This document shows, in pieces, positions 1 to 13,549 of a stretch of DNA of 64,000 nucleotides. Within the stretch, counting starts at the first letter, position 1; the number at the start of each line of letters is the position of its first letter. A program made the position numbers and the translations under genes. The notes beneath the pieces were generated by a model. The model saw only the letters and a program-made list of their open reading frames with translations, did not search any database and was not told where the DNA came from. The stretch is from Gelatoporia subvermispora B (taxonomy: Eukaryota; Basidiomycota; Agaricomycetes; Polyporales; Gelatoporiaceae). Location: assembly GCA_000320605.2 (NCBI GenBank), contig KB445800.1, positions 1,363,286 to 1,427,285 on the forward strand. Direction: 5' to 3'.

Positions 1-977
1 GCAGTCGAACTCCATTGTGTATGCTACTCGCCACTCTGTGAATCTCAACACGCGTAACCTTCTACTGTCTCTAGAATAGCCCCGAAAACCCCCGCCGAGC
101 TGCGCCCGCAATTCCGCGCGTTCTGCACCGCGCTCTCCCTCAACCCGGACGGCCCCGACGCCTTAACCGTCCTGCGCGACCCGGAGCTGGTCCCCTGGAA
201 GGCCATCACGCACGCGATCGAGACCGACGCGCTCGGGACCCAGTTTGGCACCTTCCGCGGCAGCCTCGACGGCTCCTGGCTTTCCTCTGATCCGGAATCA
301 ATGGCCTGGCAGCGCTCCGGCGCGTTCGCCCGCGCGTTGCGAAAGCGTGGTGTGCGGAGCATCGCGGTGGGCGACCTCACGGAGGAATGGTACCTGTACT
401 CGATCGCGCACCCCGTGCGGCGCATGCGTGATATTGAGCTGAACATGGAGCGGTATTACCAGGAGGAGGTCGTCCACGCCATGATGGCGCTGTACAGGCG
501 CGTCCCCGACGGCGCGCCTCCCGAGGATTTTGCGCGCCTGTTTGGGGAGATGCTGAGCGAAGGCCAGGTGCATTTGCCTGTGCGGTTGCTCGCGAGGGAC
601 CTCACGACGGCTGGGTTCCCGGTGGTGCGGTACCAGATTCGATGGACGCCCGAGCAGCTGAGGCCTCTCGGTAGGCGAAGTGACTTTGCCAGTCTGGGAG
701 TTGTACTAACTGTGGAATGCTAGGATATGTCACGCATGGAAGCGACCGGTCGCTCTGGGCGCTTCGTCTACCCGTGCTCAAGCCAGACCAGGCCGATGTT
801 GCGCGTGCGTGGCTGGACAGCATCAATTCCGCACTCGCTGCGGCGGAGAACGGGGAGGTACGAGGGCTGAAGGAGGTTCTGGCTTTGAATGAAAACCAAA
901 GTATCGGATGGAGAGACGATGACAAGTGGGACGAGATCATGCGCCTTTGTCAGGCGTTGCCGGGGGAGGATGCATAA
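1..977 (+). CDS. Type B carboxylesterase family protein, 3' part of gene
   Basis: Partial gene entering from the left edge; the visible coding parts join as <1..18, 75..670 and 724..977. The 53-bp intron 671-723 has a CTAAC branch site and splices LRPLG directly to YVTHG. The first intron (19-74) is assigned from reading frame and GT/AG. The protein ends with a long helical C-terminal half, the block FPVVRYQIRWTPEQLRP, and then GYVTHGSDRSLWALRLP, an arrangement known from the C-terminal part of fungal alpha/beta-hydrolase carboxylesterases. There the HG-SD stretch surrounds the catalytic histidine, and H in VTHGSD is the likely counterpart. The nucleophile serine and the signal region lie outside the window, so activity and location cannot be judged. 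A second, decayed copy of this 3' end lies at 2625-2843. Family call is good; substrate unknown. Confidence 0.75.
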
Positions 978-1539
978 AGACTTGAGATCCCTCGTAACCA
1001 CACCCTCGATATTGTTGATACACATTGCAAGACATAGATTTGATCTTGCGTCCCGGATAGACCGTCTGTATTGTGTGGGTCATCTTTGTTATTTTTCAAG
1101 CTCGACACCCCCTAACGATGTCTCGCGTGAGTGCACAGTACCTGAAGAAGCGGCGATGGCTGATCAGCGACCTTTTGATTAACGCAGAGCGTATAAAAAA
1201 AGGCTGTTAATCACTCACGGAGAGCTTGCAGATCATATGCTCGTGTTGCAACGTAGCTGCGTTCTCATCGTCTGTCGACAGGTGTTGCAATAATGCGGGT
1301 CTGGTACATCATGCATTACGTCTACTCATTGCCACCCAGCGCGGTCCACATCAGCAACAATCTATATACAGTGTACGTATAGGTATATGTGTTTATCATA
1401 GGGGGAAATTAGACCGTCCGTCAGTCTCGCTGGGACTTGATTACTTTCCAACCCGAACCTTTCCAACCCGTCAGTCCGATTTCTCATCAGATGCGCAGCC
1501 ATAGCGATCATGCTGTCACGGTGGTGTGCTCAACAAGCT
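978..1539. other. Intergenic, no gene seen
   Basis: No conserved coding frame or RNA gene is visible between the carboxylesterase stop and the membrane-protein pseudogene. Open frames here are short and have no spliceable continuation. Confidence 0.5.
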
Positions 1540-1998
1540 TGGACACCTCGATATTCGTGACGCTGCGATCTGCTTCAAGTTCGCCGTCGGAGATGGAGCG
1601 GAATAAAGCCTGGCTGCGGGGCGCTGCGGGACATAAAGGAGGACATGGAGATATCTCTGATCAAGCCGAACTTGGTACTTCGGAAGACACGGCACGACAT
1701 CGCGTTGGTAAGCATGGCGTTGGGTACGGTGAACATCGTGCGGTATGTGACGGGAACGCCGGTCGCATACACCATTGCGACGGTGAGTAGGTTACTGCCG
1801 ACGATGGATCTGAAGACAAATTCAATGAGTTATGATGCAGATAGGACAAAGCTATCCGACTCACACAAAGTCGAGTTGTCAACCCTGCAAAAGCGTACGA
1901 GAGAACGCAGGAAGATACTCCCCCGTGAGGAATGCCCTGACCTGAGCTTTCCAGTTACCGCTCAGGTCCACTCGGGAATTCATCAGGAGACGTATTGA
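1540..1998 (-). pseudogene. 3' fragment of a seven-helix membrane protein gene
   Basis: On the minus strand this matches the last two exons of the intact gene at 3293-4566. It has the same GVPVTYRTMFTVPN and CRVF-TKFGL blocks and a related intron with a GTGAGT donor. It carries an in-frame TGA where the intact copy has the Gly codon of the QDGQL segment, just before the last intron, so it could not make the full protein. The similarity stops abruptly at about 1998 (the NSRVD codons), immediately before a dispersed repeat begins at 2002. All upstream exons are absent. It is best read as a truncated relic of a tandem duplication. Confidence 0.8.
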
Positions 1999-2001
1999 GA
2001 T

Positions 2002-2446
2002 TCTCGTGTACCTGCGTCATGCTGGATTAGCAGAAACTGAAATGTAAATCACCCTTGAAATTCGAATATGGCCATGCTCAAGGAAGCCTCTCGCGGGGCT
2101 GCTGCACCCATGCTATGTTCAAGAGGCTCAGAGGATCATTCGATGTGATGGCTTCGGCAAGTCCCCATGGATTACGCAGCACAAACTTGTAAGCTTCCTT
2201 CTGTAAATGCACGTTTCTTATGATCCGCAAGACAGGGATGTGTGTTGATAGTACTTCTTAAGCGCAGCCTAAGCGACTGATGGTGGCCAGTCGACTCGGG
2301 AGGGCTCATACCTGACAATTTCTGCGTAATTACTGACATACGCCCTGCGTGGAACAGGCGTTTCGTCTGAGGACAAAGTTGAACGAGGAAACCCACTGAG
2401 AACCCGTAGGTGTCGCTGATAACGAGCCGCGTGTTACACTATATGC
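2002..2446. repeat. Dispersed direct repeat, copy 1 (left of the cluster)
   Basis: About 445 bp that align base by base, with roughly 20-25% divergence and small gaps, to 26336-26790 in the same orientation. Shared anchors include CATGCTCAAGGAAGCCTCTC, CAGCACAAACTTGTAAGCTT and CGCTGATAACGAGCC. No intact open frame is conserved between the copies. Ends are fuzzy: the left end is close to TGTA, but I could not establish matching LTR ends or a target-site duplication. The two copies bracket the biosynthetic cluster. Confidence 0.8.
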
Positions 2447-2624
2447 TTATGCTTATGCCAGCACGACAGCGCTGTTTACCTCTGCGACTGATCGACTGCG
2501 AAAGTGTACATCCACGACATGTGAAATGCACAAGGGCCCAGACTCTTTTAAGACGCGTACGTATTCCCGTATACACAGCTTTTTGCAGTTCGGGTCGGCT
2601 CACGGTCCCAGTGGGCAAGCGCAA

Positions 2625-2843
2625 TACATCGTCAGGCCGACGTTGTGCGAGTATGGGTGGACAGCATCGATTCTGCACTCGCTGCGACGGAGAACCTGCC
2701 AGTGGAGGCGCAGGAACTGAATGATGTTCTTGCACTCAATGAGGACGAGAGTATCGGGTGCCAGGTGGAGACTCGGAGAGGATGATAGGTGGGACGAGAT
2801 GATGCATCTATGCCAAGCGCTTCCCGGTGAGAATGATGCATAA
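2625..2843 (+). pseudogene. Carboxylesterase 3'-end fragment
   Basis: This stretch matches the last exon of the carboxylesterase at the left edge (about 784-977). Shared pieces include TGGACAGCATC, TTCTGGC/TTCTTGC with GAGTATCGG, the GATAGGTGGGACGAGAT segment, and the same ending GAT/ATGCATAA. Small insertions around 2760-2785 break the frame, and nothing resembling the upstream exons precedes it. It is a decayed duplicate of the gene end, part of the same tandem duplication that produced the membrane-protein relic at 1540-1998. Confidence 0.8.
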
Positions 2844-3292
2844 CTCTGACGCTACTCCTACGTCTAATGTATGGAATAGCGACTGTAAAGCGTCCATGGA
2901 ACTTCTGGCCCTTGACTTGGGTTTGGGCGCACCTGTCAGTCTCCTTTTGAACTTGTCGACTGGACGTATCAACGAGGTTGCGATATGAGGTGTGGCAGAT
3001 CTTTCGCCGTGGATGCGCTACAGTTAATCCACAGGGACCAAACAATGCAGCATTTTCACGTCGTGCTTCTCAACCGCGGGATGAGCGACAAGCAGTTCAC
3101 TCTATCAGAATCAGAATAACCCTGTATTTGCGTAGATGTATATGGTGAGTGAAATTTCAAGGAAACGCTGCATGATAAGCCATCCCAAAAAATCGAACGC
3201 TCTTATCAGCCTTCGTCAACAGTGCTAATTATCTTTGACCACATCATCGATTACCCCCCCCCCCCCCAACCACGCAACGTCTCGTTTGGCGC
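2844..3292. other. Intergenic with a C homopolymer
   Basis: No gene seen. A run of 14 C residues (3254-3267) lies about 25 bp past the stop codon of the minus-strand gene that ends at 3293, in its likely 3' untranslated region. Such runs are prone to length change and sequencing error. Confidence 0.5.
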
Positions 3293-4566
3293 TCATACTG
3301 TGGCGTACTCGACGACCTTCGAGATTTTGACCGTAGTACCACTGATGTCCGTATTCGTGTCGTTTTCGCCGCGCGAGCTATTATTTCTGAGCGAAAGAGG
3401 AATAGAGCCTGCTCGTATGGAACTGTGGGTCGCCATAGTGGACATTGAGATATCCCTGAACAAGCCGAATTTGGTGTTCCGGAAGACGCGGCACGACATC
3501 GAATTTGTGAGCATGATGTTGGGTACAGTAAACATCGTGCGATACGTGACAGGGACACCGGTAGCGTACACCATTGCCACGGTGAGTAAGTTGCTGCCGA
3601 CCGTGAACCTGAGTTGTCGTGAGCTCAGATGTACGTCCGATGACGATCATGGGCATTGGACTTACATAAAGTATAACTGTCCGTCCTGGAGGAGTGCACG
3701 AGAGAACACCGGAAGATATTCACCTGTAACAAATGCCCTGGCCTGAAGTTTCCAGTCACGTCTCCAGTCCACCCTGGAATTCATGAGGAGACGTAAGGAA
3801 ATGGCGACGAATACAAGCGTGTCGTGTATGAGTGGGGTAATCCCCGCAGCTGACGCATACGACTTTAGGCTCGCGTTGAGGCAATAGTTTGTCGGTCCAA
3901 TGTTGATTGACTTGACAGCAGTGACGATGGTAAGTGTGCCACCAACCACGCTTAGCCAAACGACGAAGAACAATGCGACGATTATGTTGCTTCTGTCGAA
4001 GACAGCACGGATGCGAAAGAAGAAGAGCAGGCAGGTCGAAGACACGGAGATTGGGTACATAATATCCACGATCTTCTCAAGTAGTGCGCAACGTCCTATG
4101 GGCGCAGCTGAGACGTACCATGGTCAGTGTCACTGAGAAGCGCCTTAACACTCGTGATGGGCTTATGCTCACTTTCAAAGATTGTACTGGCCAGAACATA
4201 GAACAAGGATGAAACCCTGCTCAATGGTCAGCCATCGAATCACGCTCCTTTGTTTCAAATGGTTCACCTTGACAAGAAATATACTGCGGTAGGAAGTCCA
4301 ATCCTGCACTTGAATAGTAACTTGTAGTCGTTTTGCAGGTTGGTCAATAGGTCCCACACAAATGCCTAATAGTGCGCAATCATGTATGACTAGACCATAC
4401 ATATGACGTACAAAAGACTCCGACTTACGCCGAGTGAGCCAATTAGGATGTAGCTGCCGATAGTCGTCTGGTAGGCAATGTCCGGAGGGAGGAACGCCAT
4501 CGGCGTGAATAGGTTCGGAAGTTCTTCGATAACCTGCGTGGCATTAGGAATCGCCATACTGGTCAT
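3293..4566 (-). CDS. Seven-helix membrane protein (uncharacterised basidiomycete family)
   Basis: Intact multi-exon gene. From ATG 4566 (an in-frame ATG at 4638 would add 24 residues) the exons encode FLPPDIAYQ and a first hydrophobic helix, then AFVWDLLTN, the block TAPIGRC, a long hydrophobic exon with FFFRIRAVFDR, the loop IGPTNYC, ITPLIHDTLVFVAIS, and the last exon with GVPVTYRTMFTVPN and TKFGL. This order of helices and loops is characteristic of a very abundant, functionally unknown family in mushroom genomes. The C-terminal tail is hydrophilic. All introns are short GT-AG. A truncated, nonsense-mutated copy lies at 1540-1998. Membrane location is inferred from hydrophobicity; no substrate or ligand can be assigned. 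Confidence 0.8.
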
Positions 4567-5728
4567 AGCTGGCACGTGCAGGAGGGTGGAGAGAGGAGAG
4601 GGGTCAAGACGGTAAGCTACAGTGCAAGAGACTCGCATTCATCCTTATAATGATAAGTCGTCGACCCCCTCCTGGCCAGCCCCTGGTCCCACGTCCACAG
4701 CATGAGTATCACGAAGCGCTACTGTACAATAGGCTTACCATTAGTAGAGCAGTGTCAAGGAAAATATCAGAAGCATTCATGTCAGATGACAATCCATCTA
4801 CACTGTTGCTGCCCATCACATCCAGAATTTGCGCGCTGAAAGAGAATCAGAGTAATCTCAATCCGAGCAGCATTCATTTCCGCAGCGAGGGTTCCTACCG
4901 AAATCGAGAGGACACGGTGTTACAGTTCCAACTGATGCCGAGTATTTCGATGGGAGCTGGCATAGACAACTGACAAATAGCCTGATGCGGTGCGGTACCA
5001 GAGTATACCCGCCTATCAGCCGTTCACATGGGACAGCATCAGGTCTGCAAACCGAGCAACGAGTCTACTTGAATTACATTCATATAGCTCGTGATAATCA
5101 GACAGTCCCTGTCCATATCATTCTTGGTGGGACCTCGTGTGGTCCCGATGCGCTCGAAAGTCATCTGTATAGGACAGCTTGTTCTATCGTAGACACTTCG
5201 ACGTTGCGACTGACATTGAAGGTGTGATGGAGGTATGATCATCAGTGTCTGCAAATTTTACCACCATCAATGATGTATAACGCCACAAACCTGCAAGTTT
5301 TACCATCTTTAGTACCGTGTCAGCGACACCTTTCGCAGCATTCCTGATTCTGTGGCGAGCAGGTATACCTAAATCACATATGAGCAGAGTAGTGTTACTG
5401 AAGTGATCTAGTCGTTGCTTGATCTGATTACGCAGTGGCGCTCAGCAATCCGTCTACACGATCGTCTACTCTATGCGCCGTTGGAACATCAGACTATGCG
5501 CATGTGCCAGTCAATGATACCCCAAGGGTCCGAGGGACGAGTACAGTCCGTGCCTGTCGCGGATCTCGCAGTGTGCATCAACTATACCGAGATAGATATC
5601 CAACGGCTTAACCAAGTGTATTCAATCGCAATGTGATCACGGCACTGTGCAAGAGCAGGCAGCCTCACGTGTTGTCGCCGCCCTGCTGCGTACGTCAACT
5701 GGAAGAATATAGAAATGTCGTTATCGTA
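4567..5728. other. Intergenic, no gene seen
   Basis: About 1.1 kb between the membrane protein gene and the enoyl reductase. Only short, non-conserved open frames are present on both strands. Confidence 0.5.
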
Positions 5729-7100
5729 TCACGAGGAACCTCTGACACTCCCAGTCGGGGCCACATCCCACTTATCTAGACCTGGGGTATCCGAAATTCT
5801 GTATGTGATCTTCTCCGCAGAAAGCTACCGAATAGAATGGTGAGAAATGAGCCATTTCCACTCAATATTACGCATAAGCCGCATTACACGGGCGAGGCAT
5901 ACCTTCCCGGATCTCATATACTCAAATCCATCTGAGACGCTCGCCAAGCCGTAAGGGAAGATGCGCACCGGCGTAGCCTTCAGCCCAAAGCAGGTGATGA
6001 CTTCCTGTATGAGTCTACAATACACAGGAGCATTCTTCCTATGCTCTTGATCCGCCGGGAAGACGAAAGGGAACTCGATGTCCTTTAGAGAAGCAAGCGC
6101 TATCAATGTATGTATAAGCGCAGCGGGGGAGACAGGAGGACGTACCTTGCCAAAGAATTTGTACGCAAGAACAAATCGTGTCTCTACACCCTTCTTACGG
6201 CTTTCGTACGGCAAAAGCGTGGCAATCGTTCCCCCTTCCTTGCTCAGCGACATACTGACCTGGTTCGGGGTCATGCCCTCGCTGATACAATCTACAGCGT
6301 GTTTCAGAGTGCCACTCGTCGCCGCGAAGATCTTTCGTGCTGTCTTCGAGTCTGCGTAGTCGAAGACTTCGTCCGCACCTAGATCTTTTACAAGTTCAAA
6401 ATTCTTCGGAGATGCCGTGCTGAGGACTCGCAACCCTGCGAGCTTGGCAAACTGTACTGCATATTGACCTGTGCTCGACGTGCCGGACCAGATGAGAACG
6501 TCCATCGGCACTTCTAGGGGTTCCAGAGGCGTCGGTAGATGTAGTTCCTGGTAGAGACACTGGCATGTCGTGTAGCAAGCGATGCCGAGTTGCGAAGCGT
6601 CCTCGAATGAAAGCTTGTCTGGGATCGCGATGACCATGTCCGCCAGTACTGTCACGTATTCGGCAAAGGCGCCGTTTGGGCTGACGCCTGTGAGTACATA
6701 GCACAATGGTGGTACACAAGCGAATATGAGATTTCGAACGTTCTGATACACGATCTCGAAGTCGTACCTCCATGAACGGCTCCTGCGACGCGCTTGCCGC
6801 GCGTTATCATTAAGGAGGCGTCGACATCTGGGCCGATATCTGCTATGACACCCGCAAAGTCACAGCCCAAGATGTTTCCAGGCTTGAGATGAAGCATAGC
6901 CGTTTTCCCTATCGGTGCGTAAGCTCTTGCTCCCCTGCCGCTCAGCTGTACGTACAGTCGGTTGGATTTTGAGATGCGGCGATGACCTTCACCAGAACCT
7001 CACCCCGCCCAGGTGTCGGAACCTTGACTGACTTCAGCCCAAATGCCCCGTTTCCGTTTGTTACCACAGCCTTCATGATCGCAGGTAATGTGTCGGTCAT
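5729..7100 (-). CDS. Medium-chain enoyl reductase / zinc-binding-dehydrogenase-like protein (trans-ER candidate)
   Basis: Exons complement(5729..5824, 5903..6082, 6146..6687, 6768..6908, 6956..7100) give a 367-residue protein, usual for the family. The N-terminus is a GroES-like domain (MKAVVTNGNG, PGRGEVLVKV, ASQNPTDW, ILGCDFAGVI). A nucleotide-binding domain follows, with the motif WSGTSSTGQYAVQFAKLAG, LGADEVFDY, and a C-terminal GKLSAEKITYRISDTP. The 63-bp intron at 6083-6145 keeps the frame open, so it could be missed. The layout matches fungal ToxD-like stand-alone enoyl reductases, which use NADPH and often act in trans on reducing polyketide synthases. The synthase at 17192-26195 has no recognisable working ER domain, so this protein is the obvious candidate to supply enoyl reduction. 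An independent oxidoreductase role remains possible. Confidence 0.85.
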
Positions 7101-7584
7101 ACTTGAAAACAAGAGGCGAGTTTGAACCGCGGCGATTCGTCACGGCCGTTGCTCATATACCATGGCTGAGCGGTGGTGGCGAGGGTCCGCATCATGTCCA
7201 GAGACGAGAAGTAATAGAATGCCAAGCTTGTCTCTGAATTTTCACAGCCAGAAAGGTGGCTGGTGGTACTCCGGGAAGCGTGCTAAGCTAATGATAGCTA
7301 TAGAGGAAAATCGAGACAAATGCACTACTCCGGGCCGACGCTTGTTCAACTTTGAGTCACGTTGACTATGCCACGTGGGCCGTGTGCAGTTCGAAATTTG
7401 GACTTCGAATCCGCATTTGTCTTTCTGAAGGTCTGATTCCTGGCTTTCTAGAAACTCTGTATTCACCAAGTCCTTCCCTTGAGACTCAGAAAGCTATATA
7501 CAGACAAGAGTACGGTCCTGAATTTACACCACTTCGACAACTGAACGTGGAACATCCGAACCGAAATCAACGCATGATGTACCT
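7101..7584. other. Upstream region of the enoyl reductase gene
   Basis: 484 bp between the enoyl reductase start and the MFS gene stop. It should hold the reductase promoter and the MFS 3' end. No further gene seen. Confidence 0.4.
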
Positions 7585-9529
7585 TCAGGCAGACTGTTCT
7601 CTCGCACTCTCATTCATCTCATATTCGAGGTGCGGCGGCGGTGCCGTCGGGTCTACGGGGCCCACTGTGTCCTTCATGAACACAAGAAAGAGCACCATCA
7701 TTGTCGCGATCATAGCAACGAGGAACCAGAGCCCCGCGGCACGTCCTGCGAAACCATTTGGTCCACCGTGCGAGCCTTGCACACTCGTCTGAATTGAGGT
7801 CACGATCGCAACGCCCGTCGCGCCCCCCGTTTGCAGGACGCAACTGAACACCGCGGAGACAATGCCCGAGACTGAGCTCGGAGTCACGGCCAGGAGTGCG
7901 ATGCTGAGGGGCGCGGGTCAGCGCTGCGAGGCGAAGCGAGAGACATGCACAGATAGACTGCTCACTTCGTTGTGGCGTAAATGAGCCCCGAGCCGGCTGT
8001 ACCCAGTAGAAAGCCGGGGAAGACGAAACGCCAATAGCGCTCCTTGCTATTTCCGAATGGAAGCAGGAGGGTTCCCGCTAATTGCAGGACAAACCCGATG
8101 AGGATGACCCATTTTAGACGTAGTTTAGACTGGAGCCCCATAGCTAAAGGCAGGATGGGAAAAATACCAAGCCCGATGGGCAGGCTATTAAACGGCACAT
8201 CAGTCCGGACCGAGTTTGTCGCTCAGGTAAGACTCACAAGTGTGCCGCGGTATTGATCGCTGACCAGCCGTAGACCAGCTCGTCCAGCCAAGCGAAGAGC
8301 GGGAAGATTGAGCCCCACCACATGAAAGGAATAAGCGAGATGACAGTGAGGATTGTAAAGTTTTCATATTGCCACATCTTTGGTGGACTATGCGGTGCTT
8401 TCTCAGCAGAGTTTACGACAGTGCAGTAACAAGGTATCGCACTCACAGCGCAGCGTAAGACTCCGGGAGACGTGCCTCCCAAATGAAGAAGAGGACCATG
8501 AGGACCACTGAAATAATTAGGGGTGCAATGACGTTGGCCGATCCCCATCCATCGATGGAACCCGACGTTACAGCGAAGATGAAGAGAATTAGTGATGCTG
8601 AAAGGGTGTGCTCGAGGATTCTCCTTCAAATATTGAACTAAGAGTTGACGTACCCGTGAATACAGTGACACCAAGGAGATCCAATCGCTTGAAACGGAGG
8701 AGCTTTGCGGCGCTGGACTCGCCTGCCTTGGTTCTCTTGATGTTGGGTACAAGGAAGACGATGGACGAGGTGATCACCATTGAAACGATAGTGCTGAAGT
8801 AGAAAACCCACGGCCACGATGTAAGTTGAACAAAGAGGGCGCCGATCAACAGGCCAACGACTGGGAACAGAGCTCCATTCAATCATCGAGCATCGAACTA
8901 ACCAGAGACTTACCGATGCCAATGGCGCCTATGCCGCCGAATATGCCAATAGCTTTGGCTTGCTCTACCGGGTCAGGGTAGATATGCACAATCATGTGCA
9001 GAGCCGAAGGAATCGTAAGTGCGCCTCCTGCGCTCAGAGCCTGATTAGGCCGAGCTCCACGCATGATGCGATGTCTTACCTGCACCCATAAGTGCTCGGA
9101 AAAGGATGAGGGGAATCTCGCTCCGCATGAAGCCGGCGACAAGAGCAAATACGGCCATGCCAGTGGATCCCGTAACAAATACCCATTCTACTGTACGTTA
9201 GAGACTATCCTACTATTTAGAAAGTACTTTGCACTCACTTGGGTTGTACAGATCACTCACTCTGCCGCTGACGAGGAGAAGAGCAGCAAAAGTGAGCTGG
9301 TATGCACTCAGCAGCCAAACGCTCTGACTATTGGGTATATTAAGCTGCTGCGAGAATTGTTGAAAGTATCGAGAAACAGTGCGAAGCAAAAGACACCGAA
9401 CATCGTTAGTTTGCGACCCTTTGGCTGTTTGCTCAAGACGTCGTACGGGCTGGCCTCAGCGTTCTCGATGGGGACCACCGGGGCCATCTTTTCTGCGGAA
9501 TAATCGAGCAAGACCTGGGTGGTAGACAT
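7585..9529 (-). CDS. MFS drug:H+ antiporter-type exporter, first exon apparently frameshifted
   Basis: Exons 2 onward splice cleanly into a DHA2-like transporter. Recognisable blocks are QSVWLLSAYQLTFAAL, VSDLYNPKWVFVTGSTG, GAGGALTIPSALHMIVH, SWPWVFYFSTIV, TSGSIDGWGSANVIAPL, PPKMWQYENF, FMWWGSIFPLF, LPIGLGIFPI, RLKWVILIG, YWRFVFPGFLLGTAG, and a final helix ending in VFMKDTVGPV with an acidic tail. The protein would export small molecules and fits a self-protection or product-efflux role in the cluster. The first exon (ATG 9529; a second ATG lies at 9557-9559) reads MFGVFCFALFLDTFNNS and then switches frame near 9360-9375: the continuation QQLNIPNSQS is in another frame, and about nine residues usual in the family are missing. 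A 47-bp GT-AG intron could restore frame but would delete helix 1. It may be a pseudogene or an assembly error. Confidence 0.8.
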
Positions 9530-12932
<3,403 letters not shown>

Positions 12933-13549
12933 GACGTTGAGTAGCATTAGCCAATACTGAAGAGGTCCAGAATTGTGTTCTTCCCAATGTCCATTGTCGA
13001 ATATCGAGTGCTCTGGTGGGAATACGTGTGTCATTGATCCCGACCTCTGTGGTGAAAATTCTCGGTGGCGGTTGTCTCAAAGAATGAACAAACAAGGTGC
13101 ATCATGACAATATCGGAGACTTCGACACCTTTACTGTTCAAAGCTTCGAGGCTTGTCTGAGCCTTCACTGCGTTGTCGCGCACGCGGCATCGCAAAGGTG
13201 TGTCAAGCCGCCTCTAAGGGCCGAAACGACAGAAAAGCCATGTGGATCTTTGCCTGATAAGAGTACTGAGATTCTCGATGCACCAAAGACCTCTCATTCT
13301 CAGGCACTTTGTTGAACGTGCACTTCGCCACGTGTTCGAAAGTCAATGCTGGTGGCTTTACTCTTCCCGGCCTACTAGTAGTAACATCGATCTTTTCGAG
13401 CATGCGATGATTATAACAACATAGCCGCCCTCGAACAATCCGGATATTACACTGCAACAAACAACGAGAACAAGATTGTCCTTGGGCCGCGAAATTGAGA
13501 GCCCCAAAAGATTAAAAAAACACAGCTCATACACATGTCATCTCTACCC
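12933..13549. other. Convergent intergenic region
   Basis: 617 bp between the 3' ends of the halogenase (+) and the P450 (-). It should hold both terminators. No gene seen. Confidence 0.4.

Noticed and set aside
2002..2446. Repeat as a solo LTR
   Set aside because: The left end is near TG, but the right ends of the two copies do not agree and no target-site duplication was found. I kept it as an unclassified dispersed repeat.
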